64,000 bases of DNA from Sporosarcina sp. P34 (GCF_002743375.1 NZ_PDZC01000003.1:186001-250000); one strand, 5' to 3'. Shown: positions 52,936 through 60,969, counted from the first letter of the stretch. Notes: generated by a model from the sequence alone, not told the origin. Numbers and translations are program-made.

Positions 52936-53724
52936 TTGAATGCACCTATTGGAGTAATTGATTCGGGGGTCGGTGGACTAACAGTTGTCAGAGAGTTACG
53001 TCACCACTTGCCGAATGAACCTATTATTTATATTGGCGATGATGCACGTTGTCCGTATGGTCCTCGACCTGCGGAAGAAGTGTTGCAATTTACGATGGAT
53101 ATGGTCAACAGTCTGGCACAAATGGGTATTAAATTACTGGTGATTGCGTGTAACACTGCGACTGCCATAGCGCTAGAAGACGTACGGAAGAAATTTGATT
53201 TTCCTATTGTCGGTGTGATTAAGCCAGGGGCCCGAGCAGCTGTCAACGCGTCGCAAACAGGCGAAATTGCCGTGCTTGGTACAGAAGGCACTGTGAACAG
53301 TAAAGCATATGATCAAGCAATACAAGCTCTAAAAAAGGAAGCGAAAGTCTATTCACTTGCGTGTCCGGATTTCGTGCCGATCGTTGAAAGTGGTGAATAT
53401 CGCGCACAAGCGGCCAGGGATATAGTCGATAAGACATTACAGCCTTTGCATAACTACTCGTTTGATTCTGTAATACTTGGCTGTACGCATTATCCATTAT
53501 TGCAAGAACATATTGAAGCGCATTTCTCCAATCAAAAGAATGTTATTTCTTCGGCGGCCGAGACTGTGATTGACGTTGAACGGATTCTTAAGGCTAAGCA
53601 ATTACAGTCTGTTAATCCTATAGAGCCAGTATTTTATACAACCGGCTCAACAGAAAAATTTCAGGCCATCGTTGAAGATTGGCTTGCCATTCCGCAGCCA
53701 GACGTACGCAAGTTGACTTTTTAG
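52936..53724 (+). CDS. racE: Glutamate racemase
   Basis: Produces D-glutamate for peptidoglycan. 262 residues. The two catalytic cysteines are in VIACNTATA (Cys72) and LGCTHYP (Cys183), and the N-terminal motif is VIDSGVGGLTV. Start is TTG at 52936 after GAGGGA; the ATG nearby is out of frame. In B. subtilis gerM lies after racE; here a terminator and rph follow directly. Confidence 0.95.
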   Translation: MNAPIGVIDSGVGGLTVVRELRHHLPNEPIIYIGDDARCPYGPRPAEEVLQFTMDMVNSLAQMGIKLLVIACNTATAIALEDVRKKFDFPIVGVIKPGARAAVNASQTGEIAVLGTEGTVNSKAYDQAIQALKKEAKVYSLACPDFVPIVESGEYRAQAARDIVDKTLQPLHNYSFDSVILGCTHYPLLQEHIEAHFSNQKNVISSAAETVIDVERILKAKQLQSVNPIEPVFYTTGSTEKFQAIVEDWLAIPQPDVRKLTF

Positions 53725-53735
53725 TATAGAGTAGT

Positions 53736-53768
53736 GCCCGAAAACTGTACATTGTTTTCGGGTTTTTT
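53736..53768 (+). terminator. Terminator after racE
   Basis: CCCGAAAAC / GTTTTCGGG with an 8-base loop followed by TTTTTT. Confidence 0.9.
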
Positions 53769-53851
53769 GTTGTGAATATGGTAAGATGGATTGATTGTAG
53801 ACTTGATGAGCAAGTCACACCAAATAGATGAGTCAAAATGGAGGAAATTGT

Positions 53852-54610
53852 ATGCGACATGATGGAAGAGCAATAGAAGATATTCGTACCGTAACGATCG
53901 AGAAAGATTATTTGATACATCCAGAGGGTTCCGTACTGATTTCAGTCGGCAATACTAAAGTGATTTGTACAGCGACGATTGAAGATCGAGTACCGCCGTT
54001 TATGCGTAACAGTGGAAAAGGGTGGATATCCGCTGAGTACTCTATGTTGCCACGCGCCACTGGACAACGGACAATCCGTGAATCATCCCGTGGTAAAGTA
54101 GGCGGTCGTACAATGGAAATTCAACGTTTGATCGGACGAGCTTTGCGTGCAGTCGTTGATTTGGATGCCATTGGAGAACGTACGATTTGGATTGACTGTG
54201 ATGTCATTCAAGCAGACGGTGGAACGCGAACGTCTTCCATTACAGGTGCATTCGTTGCGTTGGTCATCGCTGCGAATAAATTGCAAATCGAAAAGAACCT
54301 ACCTGTTTTCCCAGTTCGCGATTTCCTAGCTGCTACAAGTGTGGGGAAATTGGCTGACGGTCATTTGATCACAGATCTCGATTATGTAGAAGATTCTTCG
54401 GCAGCTGTGGATATGAATGTTGTGATGACTGGGCAAGGTCAATTCGTAGAACTCCAAGGCACAGGCGAAGAAGCTACTTTTTCTCGTGCGGAAATGAATG
54501 ATTTATTAACATTAGCTGAGTCCGGTATTGAACAACTGATTGCCATTCAAAGAGAAGTATTAGGTGAGTTAGCAGATAAGATTGGACAACAGGCAGGCGA
54601 AGCACAATGA
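53852..54610 (+). CDS. rph: Ribonuclease PH
   Basis: Phosphate-dependent 3'-5' exoribonuclease that trims tRNA 3' ends. 252 residues with the phosphate and RNA-binding segments [12 protein letters not shown] (about 64-75) and [18 protein letters not shown] (about 121-138). ATG at 53852 lies seven bases after GGAGG; the longer frame from 53828 overlaps that site. Its stop overlaps the next start (ATGA). Confidence 0.95.
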   Translation: MRHDGRAIEDIRTVTIEKDYLIHPEGSVLISVGNTKVICTATIEDRVPPFMRNSGKGWISAEYSMLPRATGQRTIRESSRGKVGGRTMEIQRLIGRALRAVVDLDAIGERTIWIDCDVIQADGGTRTSSITGAFVALVIAANKLQIEKNLPVFPVRDFLAATSVGKLADGHLITDLDYVEDSSAAVDMNVVMTGQGQFVELQGTGEEATFSRAEMNDLLTLAESGIEQLIAIQREVLGELADKIGQQAGEAQ

Positions 54611-55221
54611 AAGAAGTGTTAATCGCAACGAATAATAAAGGGAAGGCAAAAGACTTTGAAGTGCTCTTTCGTCCTTTAGGTATTACCGTGCTGACGTTGC
54701 AAGATATCGAAGAATCAATTGATGTAGAAGAAACCGGTACCACTTTCGTTGACAATGCCATACTGAAAGCCGAGACGGTTGCGAATTTACTGGGGAAAAT
54801 AGTAATTGCAGATGACAGTGGGCTGGAAGTGGATGCATTAAATGGCGAGCCAGGTGTCTACTCTGCACGCTATGCAGGCGAGCCTTCGGACGATGAAGCG
54901 AATATCGATAAGTTGCTAGCTAAACTTTCAGGAGTACCTAAAACAGCACGTCAGGCACGTTTTCGATGCGTTCTGGCAATTGCAGGACCAAGTGTCGAGA
55001 CAACTACCTATTCTGGTAGCTGTGAAGGGGTCATTACAGAACAACGACAAGGAACGAATGGGTTCGGCTATGATCCGATATTTTATGTACCTTGTAAAGA
55101 AAAAACAATGGCAGAATTATCTGCAGAAGAGAAAAGTGCAATCTCTCATCGAGGGGCAGCTTTAGCTGAGTTAAAAGAGCAGCTACCAGAATTTATTACG
55201 CGGATGGGGGAGATAAAATGA
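54607..55221 (+). CDS. rdgB: Non-canonical purine NTP pyrophosphatase, RdgB/HAM1 family
   Basis: Removes dITP, dXTP and related nucleotides from the pool. 204 residues. The triphosphate-binding N-terminus is [12 protein letters not shown], and later segments include the [20 protein letters not shown] motif (about 70-89) and [11 protein letters not shown] (about 148-158). B. subtilis ysnA position. Four-base overlaps with both neighbours show a coupled rph-rdgB-ysnB operon. Confidence 0.94.
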   Translation: MKEVLIATNNKGKAKDFEVLFRPLGITVLTLQDIEESIDVEETGTTFVDNAILKAETVANLLGKIVIADDSGLEVDALNGEPGVYSARYAGEPSDDEANIDKLLAKLSGVPKTARQARFRCVLAIAGPSVETTTYSGSCEGVITEQRQGTNGFGYDPIFYVPCKEKTMAELSAEEKSAISHRGAALAELKEQLPEFITRMGEIK

Positions 55222-55709
55222 AACTAATTGTTTTGAGTGATTCACATGGCGACGTGCATACAGTGAAGCAAATTACATCATTGCAAGCAGACGCAATATT
55301 CCATTGTGGCGACAGTGAATTATTGGCAAAAGATCCATTGCTCAATGGAATCCATATTGTTCGTGGTAACTGTGACGGCGATGATCAATTTCCAGCGTCC
55401 ATTGTTCAGAAAGTGGACGATGAGACTGTATTTGTCGTCCATGGCCATGAACACGACGTGAAGTGCTCTATGCTGGCTCTTTCCTACGCAGCAGCTGAAC
55501 AGCAAGCCACCATTGTGTTATTTGGCCATTCCCATTTGTATGGGGCGGAAATGATCAACGATGTACTTTTTGTTAATCCGGGAAGCACGACGCAACCACG
55601 TGGCGGTAGGAAAGCTTCCTACGCAGTCATCGAAATAGCCGATGCTTATACTGTGAGTTTTCATAGTATGAATCACGACTTACTAGACCAAATCATTTTA
55701 AATAAATAG
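55218..55709 (+). CDS. Metallophosphoesterase, YfcE/YsnB family
   Basis: 163-residue calcineurin-like phosphodiesterase. The metal ligands are visible in LSDSHGD (about 6-12), FHCGDSE, VRGNCDGDD, VVHGHEHDV and FGHSHLYG. The family hydrolyses phosphodiesters in vitro; the natural substrate is unknown. Start overlaps the rdgB stop. Last gene of the operon, followed by a tRNA with its own promoter. Confidence 0.9.
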   Translation: MKLIVLSDSHGDVHTVKQITSLQADAIFHCGDSELLAKDPLLNGIHIVRGNCDGDDQFPASIVQKVDDETVFVVHGHEHDVKCSMLALSYAAAEQQATIVLFGHSHLYGAEMINDVLFVNPGSTTQPRGGRKASYAVIEIADAYTVSFHSMNHDLLDQIILNK

Positions 55710-55724
55710 TTTTAAGAAATAGTG

Positions 55725-55753
55725 TTGACTTTTGTTTAGGTTATGCATATAAT
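55725..55753 (+). promoter_or_regulatory. tRNA-Arg promoter
   Basis: TTGACT (55725-55730), 17-base spacer, TATAAT (55748-55753); near consensus and 30 bases before the tRNA. Confidence 0.88.
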
Positions 55754-55782
55754 AGTTCTTGTGCCTGTGGTTGCAGGTGTTT

Positions 55783-55856
55783 GTCTCAGTAGCTCAGCTG
55801 GATAGAGTAATGCCCTTCTAAGGCATCGGTCGGGGGTTCGAATCCCTCCTGGGACG
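55783..55856 (+). tRNA. tRNA-Arg, anticodon TCT
   Basis: Full cloverleaf. The acceptor stem GTCTCAG pairs with CTGGGAC with one G-T pair and the discriminator base is G. D-arm is AGCTCAGCTGGATAGAGT, anticodon loop CTTCTAA with anticodon TCT, and T-arm GGGGGTTCGAATCCCTC. CCA is not encoded. It is the likely attachment gene of the prophage to its right. Confidence 0.97.
55835..55856. other. Possible prophage attL core at tRNA 3' end
   Basis: Integrases of this type usually recombine in the 3' half of a tRNA gene, and the integrase gene lies 150 bases away. The core cannot be delimited because the right end of the prophage is outside the window. Confidence 0.3.
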
Positions 55857-55894
55857 TAATATGCACATTTTTACACAACATAAAAGTATTAAGG

Positions 55895-55941
55895 AAACCC
55901 TTTAAACGTTGACATTACAATGTTTGAAGGGTTTTTCTTTT
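55895..55941 (+). terminator. Terminator after tRNA-Arg
   Basis: AAACCCTTTAAAC (55895-55907) pairs with GTTTGAAGGGTTT (55922-55934) with one wobble, followed by TTCTTTT. Confidence 0.85.
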
Positions 55942-55948
55942 ATGTGAA

Positions 55949-56010
55949 GTGTAGCATTGAATACACATGAATATATAAATTTACAACACAAACGCTACAC
56001 ATTGCTACAC
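55949..56010. repeat. Heptamer repeats at the integrase end, possible arm-type sites
   Basis: GTGTAGC at 55949-55955 is the reverse complement of GCTACAC at 55994-56000 and 56004-56010. The last two are direct repeats ten bases apart, and the last one overlaps the integrase stop codon. Short repeats beside an integrase gene often bind its N-terminal domain. Confidence 0.4.
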
Positions 56011-57117
56011 CACATTTGATTGCATTTCCGTTATGATCCGCACAGATTTTTCTTCTTCTTCTTTTCTCATTTCTTTTAAAACATGTGAGTAATATTTGAG
56101 CGTTGTTTCCACATCTTTATGGCCTGCACGTTCAGAAACAAATTGAACCGATACACCTTTATATAGTAAAACAGAAATATGAGTATGTCGTAATCCGTGA
56201 ATAGTGATAGGGTCGATCTTTAAACTTTTCAGTGTGTTTCGTAATAATTTATTAATCGCTTCATTGGACAATGTGCCTTTGCTGGATTGTGGATTGAAAA
56301 ATACCGCACCGTGTAAATTGGAAGGTAACTTTTGAAAAAGGTTTTTAAATATATCCATTGTCACTTTATCCACTGCAATATCTCGTTTGGATTGCGTATT
56401 TTTAAGTGGAGCGAACCCCGTGCCTTTTTTGTAATCCCAGGCTTGCCGAACGTGAATGACACCCTTTTTAAAATCAAAATCAGATCGTTTCAATCCAATT
56501 AATTCAGCGAATCGCATTCCGGTTGCTGCCGCCAGTAATAAAATGTAATAGCCTAAACTTTTATCCAGCCGTTTCTTCAACTCCGCAATCAGTAAAACAC
56601 TTTCCTCGTAATTCAAATGTCGTTCTTCAGATGTTTTGGATTCCACTTTACTATTAAATTCCACACCGCGTGTGAAATCTACACGTATTCTTCCTTCATC
56701 CACAGCATCTTTCACACAAGCGCGAATATGCGTGTTTAATTTGCGTATCGTCGCATAGGCGCGAGTCTCACCGTATTCATTCAGGAAACGTTGATATTTC
56801 CGCTTAGTCATATCTTGTAAGGTAATCCCGCCTAATTCTTCTACAATCGTTTTATGGGTGTTCAGGTAGCGATTATAAGTGACTTCGGCCTTTGCAGATT
56901 TTAAATCTTTTACCCACACTTCGAAATAATCCGCAAAAACATCTTTATTGAGGACTGGGGAGACACCTTGGGCCAGTTCTCCTTCTATTATGTCAGCAGC
57001 TTTCTTCGCTTCTCCTTTTGTGCGGAATCCACCTTTGCGTATAGGGGTATATTTACCTTCCGTATAACTGCTTATTGTATATTGCCAGGTCTTCCCACGT
57101 TGCTGAAATGTAGCCAT
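56005..57117 (-). CDS. Phage integrase, tyrosine recombinase
   Basis: Site-specific recombinase of a temperate phage, 370 residues. N-terminal arm-binding AP2-like region (about 1-55), a core-binding SAM-like domain (about 60-155), and a catalytic domain with Arg202 (GMRFAELIG), His307-x-x-Arg310 (HGLRHT), His333 (AGHKD) and Tyr343 (KYYSHV). ATG at 57117 follows AAAGGAGA; the frame extends 12 codons upstream without a ribosome site. The gene reads toward the tRNA-Arg, the usual placement at the prophage left end. Confidence 0.94.
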   Translation of the reverse strand: MATFQQRGKTWQYTISSYTEGKYTPIRKGGFRTKGEAKKAADIIEGELAQGVSPVLNKDVFADYFEVWVKDLKSAKAEVTYNRYLNTHKTIVEELGGITLQDMTKRKYQRFLNEYGETRAYATIRKLNTHIRACVKDAVDEGRIRVDFTRGVEFNSKVESKTSEERHLNYEESVLLIAELKKRLDKSLGYYILLLAAATGMRFAELIGLKRSDFDFKKGVIHVRQAWDYKKGTGFAPLKNTQSKRDIAVDKVTMDIFKNLFQKLPSNLHGAVFFNPQSSKGTLSNEAINKLLRNTLKSLKIDPITIHGLRHTHISVLLYKGVSVQFVSERAGHKDVETTLKYYSHVLKEMRKEEEEKSVRIITEMQSNVV

Positions 57118-57284
57118 ATTAGTTTCTCCTTTCCTACTAAATGATTGGAACATTCGTTCTACTTATGATATATTAGCATTACCTAAAATGTCAAAATTTA
57201 AAAATATACATATTTTTGGGTGAAAGTAGGGTATAATTAAAGTAAGCTATTCGGCTGACAGTCGGATACGAGCAGACCTTAGAT

Positions 57285-57509
57285 CTACTCGTTATTGCTC
57301 ACTTCGTTCCATTGGTATAAATCTTCGATCTGGCAATCTAAAATAACCGCGATGTTTTTGGCGACTTCCAATGACATCCCTTGCTTGTTTGTTACATATT
57401 TATTTACCTGTTGCTTGGTCACACTTAACTTAATTGCCAAATCATTCTGATTCATACCTTTACTTTCTAGGATTTCTCGAAGCAAGCATCTTCCGACTTT
57501 GTAAGCCAA
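57285..57509 (-). CDS. Phage Cro/CI-type helix-turn-helix protein
   Basis: About 74 residues. The helix-turn-helix reads MNQNDLAIKLSVTKQQVNKY, followed by a second helix pair ending DCQIEDLYQW. Start is probably TTG at 57509, five bases after GGGGTG, giving MAYKVGRCLLREIL; an earlier TTG at 57524 has no ribosome site. It lies between integrase and the larger repressor on the same strand and may help control lysogeny. Its 3' side has a CGAGTAGA/TCTGCTCG hairpin without a T run. Confidence 0.75.
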   Translation of the reverse strand: MAYKVGRCLLREILESKGMNQNDLAIKLSVTKQQVNKYVTNKQGMSLEVAKNIAVILDCQIEDLYQWNEVSNNE

Positions 57510-57547
57510 ATAGACACCCCACAAAAAATATTAAAGGCGGCGCTGTT

Positions 57548-57673
57548 ATGAACAACGATGCGTTACAAACACTGGTGAGTTTCGTCCAACTTCTTAAAAA
57601 TAAGAAATGTAAACCGCCTAGCCAAAGTTCAAAAATTAATCCTGATTCATCTTCTCGTAATACTCCACAGTAA
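57548..57673 (+). CDS. Possible small phage frame, 41 residues
   Basis: ATG at 57548 follows AAAGGCGG. The peptide has a short hydrophobic-helical start (DALQTLVSFVQLL) and a basic, serine-rich tail. It lies on the strand opposite to both repressors and overlaps the 3' end of the larger one by 38 bases. I know no homologue, so it may be a chance frame. Confidence 0.25.
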   Translation: MNNDALQTLVSFVQLLKNKKCKPPSQSSKINPDSSSRNTPQ

Positions 57674-58040
57674 AGCGTATGCTTTCCAAAAACTTTTCTC
57701 GATCCTCTCCCTGCATGGAGAGGGTTTTTTCTATTAAATCTTTTAGAAAATTCATTTCGTTTAATTCTAATCCGTCAGCCATTTGTAACGCACGTTGGAA
57801 ATTATCGTTCTGATCTTCCACATTCGTTTCAGGAAATAAATCATCCACTCTAATATCCAACGCTTTTGCAATAGCAAATAAAGCATCTTGTTCAGGTGAG
57901 ATTGTGCCTGTTTCATAATTCGATATGGTGTTATTTTTTTTGCCTATCAACTCCCCGAGATCGTTTTGAGTAAGTTTTTTCTTTTTTCGGTAGTGTTTTA
58001 TTTTACCGCCTACAAACTTCGCTAAATCATCTTCCTTCAT
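57636..58040 (-). CDS. Prophage CI-like repressor, XRE family
   Basis: 134 residues. N-terminal XRE helix-turn-helix (LTQNDLGELIGKKNNTISNY, about 23-42) followed by the conserved YETGTISPEQDALFAIAKAL, and a short C-terminal acidic helical region rather than a peptidase domain, so it lacks the LexA-type self-cleavage motif. ATG behind AAGGAGG. Divergent from the Cro-like gene with 144 bases between, where the operator and promoter lie; it is the probable lysogeny repressor. Confidence 0.85.
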   Translation of the reverse strand: MKEDDLAKFVGGKIKHYRKKKKLTQNDLGELIGKKNNTISNYETGTISPEQDALFAIAKALDIRVDDLFPETNVEDQNDNFQRALQMADGLELNEMNFLKDLIEKTLSMQGEDREKFLESIRFTVEYYEKMNQD

Positions 58041-58123
58041 TAGTACATCCTCCTTCCAGAATTAATTATACCATAGTATTATGCTGTTTAAAGAGATTTA
58101 TTCCTTAAAAACGAAATAAATCG

Positions 58124-58152
58124 TTGACAACTTCGGTAATAACGAATATAGT
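58124..58152 (+). promoter_or_regulatory. Early rightward prophage promoter with operator in the spacer
   Basis: TTGACA (58124-58129), 17-base spacer, TATAGT (58147-58152). The spacer contains TTCGGTAATAACGAA (58132-58146), an imperfect palindrome with TTCG/CGAA ends. Left of the -35 box, AACGA-N6-TCGTT (58110-58125) is a second possible operator. Confidence 0.85.
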
Positions 58153-58184
58153 AGATTCATAGCAAACAGAGAGGAGGAAAAAAC

Positions 58185-58430
58185 ATGAAACAGTGGAACT
58201 TGATTCGCTTACGCAACGAAAGAGGTTTAAAGCAGAAAGACATGGCAAAGCTGTTGGATATAACGGTTGAATCATACGGTTTGAAGGAACGCGGTCAGCA
58301 TCAGTTCCGGATGGATGAAATGTTTTCAATCAGTCATTTCTTTCTTGTACCAATTGAAGATATTTTTTTACCTAGGAACTTCGGTAATAACGAAGTTTGT
58401 GGACCGCCTGAAAGTCATTGTTCACTTTGA
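58185..58430 (+). CDS. Cro-like XRE regulator
   Basis: 81 residues. MKQWNLIRLRNERGLKQKDM then AKLLDITVESYGLKERGQHQ forms the helix-turn-helix, followed by the FSISHFFLVPIEDIFLPRNFG end typical of small phage Cro/repressor proteins. The last 15 residues are unusual because they are encoded across an exact copy of the promoter operator. ATG behind GAGGAGG. First gene of the rightward early operon. Confidence 0.85.
   Translation: MKQWNLIRLRNERGLKQKDMAKLLDITVESYGLKERGQHQFRMDEMFSISHFFLVPIEDIFLPRNFGNNEVCGPPESHCSL
58377..58394. promoter_or_regulatory. Second operator copy inside cro
   Basis: AACTTCGGTAATAACGAA is identical over 18 bases to 58129-58146 in the promoter. Here it is extended to a fuller palindrome, CTTCG-N7-CGAAG. 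No promoter hexamers flank it. Confidence 0.7.
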
Positions 58431-58507
58431 ACAAAACAACCATCAAAGGTTGCACTGAAAATATGGACTAGAAAATTTCAGTAAATTAAGGAACTGGGGG
58501 TGCAACA

Positions 58508-58837
58508 ATGCAACAACTTAATGTCAATCTTTCTATTGATATTCCAACGGATTACGTATTAATTTCAAAAATCGAATTGGAAGATTTGCAAAAAGAACAA
58601 CTACTAGGAACCTACTGGACAATGAAAGACTTAGAAGTTCGGACAAGCAAAAAACAAGTATGGCTGAAAGAGAATCTACTCTATGTACCAAAGTTCAAAG
58701 AGTCGTTAGATGTGAAGAATGGTGGATTTGTTTATTACCCTAGTAAGTCGGGTGAAAAGTGGAGTTTTCAGGCTAGTGAAATGGCAAAGTTTCTGGACAA
58801 AAACTTTTGTTTAATATTCGGAGGGAGAAAATCATGA
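58508..58837 (+). CDS. DUF771-like phage protein
   Basis: 109 residues resembling DUF771 proteins from phages of Bacilli, recognised by the DYVLISKIELEDLQKEQLLG segment (about 15-34) followed by WTMKDLEVRTSKKQVWLKEN, which looks like a helix-turn-helix of the excisionase/MerR type. It may be a regulator of early genes. ATG behind GGGGGTG. Its stop overlaps the next start (ATGA). Confidence 0.7.
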   Translation: MQQLNVNLSIDIPTDYVLISKIELEDLQKEQLLGTYWTMKDLEVRTSKKQVWLKENLLYVPKFKESLDVKNGGFVYYPSKSGEKWSFQASEMAKFLDKNFCLIFGGRKS

Positions 58838-59169
58838 ATCTAGTAGATGAAACAACAGATCTAATAAATCGCCTAGCATCTATTGTGGAAGACAACCGAG
58901 AAGAACAAGGGTATGCGGGCATCTTACGCATAACGATTGATAATGATTTAGGTAATCAAGTCCAGATGGACACACCGGAATTCTTAAAAAGTTTCCCAGT
59001 AAAAAATTACGATGCAAAAATGGAAACGTTTGAAGAGTTTCCGTATCACCTATCTATTGATGTGGAAGGTGTGAAGTTCTTTACTATGTTTTGTCACCAA
59101 GAGTTTGCCGGTTTGGAAGAGTCACACCCCGAACACTATGAATACATTGCACAGGCGGTGCTGATATGA
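58834..59169 (+). CDS. Hypothetical phage early protein
   Basis: 111 residues, acidic, mostly soluble: a helical N-terminus (about 1-30), then mixed sequence ending HPEHYEYIAQAVLI. No motif or family recognised. ATG at 58834 follows GGAGGGAG, so the frame start at 58807 is rejected. Coupled to its neighbours by ATGA overlaps on both sides, typical of a phage early operon. Confidence 0.65.
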   Translation: MNLVDETTDLINRLASIVEDNREEQGYAGILRITIDNDLGNQVQMDTPEFLKSFPVKNYDAKMETFEEFPYHLSIDVEGVKFFTMFCHQEFAGLEESHPEHYEYIAQAVLI

Positions 59170-59306
59170 CACCGAGCGAATACATGTTCATTCTGATAAT
59201 CGGAATATCAATGATCGGTTTCATGCTTGGGAGTCTGTGGGAACACGCGGGACAGGAACTTAAAAATGAGGAGGATTTATCCAATGGAAAACAAACTAGG
59301 TCGTAA
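59166..59306 (+). CDS. Small phage membrane protein, 46 residues
   Basis: Starts in an ATGA overlap with the previous gene and ends inside the next gene. One hydrophobic helix (about 7-25, FILIIGISMIGFMLGSLW) is followed by a charged tail. No signal cleavage site is obvious. The overlaps on both sides and the membrane helix support a real gene, although the frame is short. Confidence 0.55.
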   Translation: MTPSEYMFILIIGISMIGFMLGSLWEHAGQELKNEEDLSNGKQTRS

Positions 59307-60036
59307 GGATATGCAAGACTGGCAGGAAATGACGGATGCATTAACAGCTCGTGTATATAAAAGTGGATTTAATGCAGGGTATGACGCGGCAAAGGATGAG
59401 ACACCGGATGTGGAAGATATGGCAAAATCGTTGTGGGATAAATATACACCTGAAGGATTGTCAGATTTAATGATGGCGATTGACGAGTTATGTCCTCATG
59501 TTCCGATTAAATCAGCGAACGAACAACGTGCGGAATTGATTCAGCGGGCTAGGGAGTTTGTTCAAAAGTATGAAAGTGTGGAAACAGGAGATTTAAACTT
59601 CCACATCGGAAATGCTACCGCGCAACTCCATTTTTACAAAACTGAATTTGTCAGAAAAGAAAATAAGATTACTGCTCTAGTTAGATGGATGAGCCATGGC
59701 ACAGAAGTTCAAAGCGTAGTTCGTCATGTGGGACGTTCGCAATGCATCACTGGCGAAGTATTCAACGAATGGATCGGCAAAGCTATCGCACTAGCAAGAG
59801 CGTTGGAGATTGATATTCCGAAAGAGTTTATGAATGCAGTACAGCCGGATGAGGTGGTTTTAGGAATGGTTGTTGGGAAGTTTATACACCCTGATGTGGA
59901 TGAAAGCTATACGTCCGTAGTATCAAAACCAGGTCAGTATCCAAGAGGTGGGCGATTAAGTGCAATTGATTCTGATTTCGTTAGGTTGTCTACGATCATT
60001 GACGATACAAACGCTCAATATGGTACAGACCGATGA
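59284..60036 (+). CDS. Hypothetical phage protein
   Basis: 250 residues, soluble. ATG at 59284 follows GAGGAGG, overlapping the small membrane protein by 23 bases. Two parts can be seen: an N-terminal acidic helical region (1-90), and a C-terminal region with VRWMSHGTEVQSVVRHVGRS (about 140-159) and a segment ALARALEIDIPKEFMNAVQP. No catalytic motif or family is recognised. Similar two-part proteins occur in other phages of Bacilli in my recollection, without a known function. Confidence 0.65.
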   Translation: MENKLGRKDMQDWQEMTDALTARVYKSGFNAGYDAAKDETPDVEDMAKSLWDKYTPEGLSDLMMAIDELCPHVPIKSANEQRAELIQRAREFVQKYESVETGDLNFHIGNATAQLHFYKTEFVRKENKITALVRWMSHGTEVQSVVRHVGRSQCITGEVFNEWIGKAIALARALEIDIPKEFMNAVQPDEVVLGMVVGKFIHPDVDESYTSVVSKPGQYPRGGRLSAIDSDFVRLSTIIDDTNAQYGTDR

Positions 60037-60254
60037 GTAACTTTACCGTAACCATCAAAGCCGGATCACCCGCTGAACGTGAGCAACGCGTACAGGATTT
60101 ACTGGATAAAGGATATTACGTGGTGAAGTATATCGAAGACGAAAAACACGGCAAGGTATATGACGGTGTAGGCAATCGATACAGCAATGCCAAGGTCAAG
60201 TTTAGCGGTACGGCTAGCAGTAAAATATACGCGGCAATCATGCGAAAGAGGTGA
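60033..60254 (+). CDS. Hypothetical phage protein
   Basis: 73 residues, basic at both ends, probably a small alpha/beta domain (SPAEREQRVQDLLDKGYYVVK near the N-terminus). Begins in an ATGA overlap with the previous gene and is followed after 4 bases by the next. No family recognised. Confidence 0.6.
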   Translation: MSNFTVTIKAGSPAEREQRVQDLLDKGYYVVKYIEDEKHGKVYDGVGNRYSNAKVKFSGTASSKIYAAIMRKR

Positions 60255-60258
60255 GCGT

Positions 60259-60465
60259 ATGAAGTGGACAAGCGAGGGCGGTGCATGGCGTGTAATAGTA
60301 CGTCACACAGGCAGTCGACACTCGATCCGTACAGTTACCATCGAAAAGTTTAGTAAGCGTAGCGGTGAGTTTAAGGAACTCCACAAGCGGCATACGTATA
60401 TTATTCCGTTTACTGTTCTATCAGTCTACGACGAGTTTATTAGTCTAGGAAATGAGGTGAGATAG
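60259..60465 (+). CDS. Hypothetical phage protein
   Basis: 68 residues, strongly basic (MKWTSEGGAWRVIVRHTGSR at the start), suggesting nucleic acid contact, although no domain is recognised. ATG at 60259 follows GAGGTGAG; the longer frame from 60187 overlaps the previous gene without a ribosome site. Confidence 0.55.
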   Translation: MKWTSEGGAWRVIVRHTGSRHSIRTVTIEKFSKRSGEFKELHKRHTYIIPFTVLSVYDEFISLGNEVR

Positions 60466-60783
60466 ATGCGAGAGATTAAGTTTCGAGCTTGGGATGTAGC
60501 AATCGAAATGATGTTTCATGACGTAACTACATTATCGGCTGATACAGGGATTTATATGCAATATACCGGATTGAAAGATAAGAACGGTGTGAAGATTTAT
60601 GAAGGTGACATAATCGATGACCATATCGGTGTTGGTGTTGTGGAATATTCACATTCAGGTTTTAGAACTAACTATAATGACGGCTTGTGTAAATGGCTTA
60701 TGGACTATCTTGTAAGTGAATTTAGAACTGTTGAAGTCATCGGCAACATCTACGAAAACCCTGAACTATTGGAGGTGAGATAG
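60466..60783 (+). CDS. YopX family phage protein
   Basis: 105 residues with the YopX-type N-terminus MREIKFRAWD, the QYTGLKDKNGVKIYEGDII segment (about 32-50), and the C-terminal VIGNIYENPELL. YopX proteins are common in phages of Bacilli and have an unknown role. Start directly follows the previous stop behind GAGGTGAG. Confidence 0.88.
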   Translation: MREIKFRAWDVAIEMMFHDVTTLSADTGIYMQYTGLKDKNGVKIYEGDIIDDHIGVGVVEYSHSGFRTNYNDGLCKWLMDYLVSEFRTVEVIGNIYENPELLEVR

Positions 60784-60969
60784 ATGGAGAAACACTTACA
60801 ACCACCTGAACCTGTAACAGTCGATGAATGCACATATTGCGGTCAGGAATTAGCAGAAGGTGAAGAAGTCCTAGCGTTCCCTAGTGAATACAACTACTTT
60901 TGCAATGCGGAATGTGCGGTCAATCAGATGTTGAAAGAAAGCAATATTGAGAGGAGGGTGTTGGAGTGA
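60784..60969 (+). CDS. Small zinc-ribbon phage protein
   Basis: 61 residues with CTYCGQ and FCNAECAV, a C-x2-C / C-x3-C pair spaced by about 26 residues, so a single zinc-binding fold of the treble-clef kind is likely. It could bind nucleic acid or protein. Behind GGAGGTGAG. Overlaps the next start by four bases (GTGA). Confidence 0.65.
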   Translation: MEKHLQPPEPVTVDECTYCGQELAEGEEVLAFPSEYNYFCNAECAVNQMLKESNIERRVLE

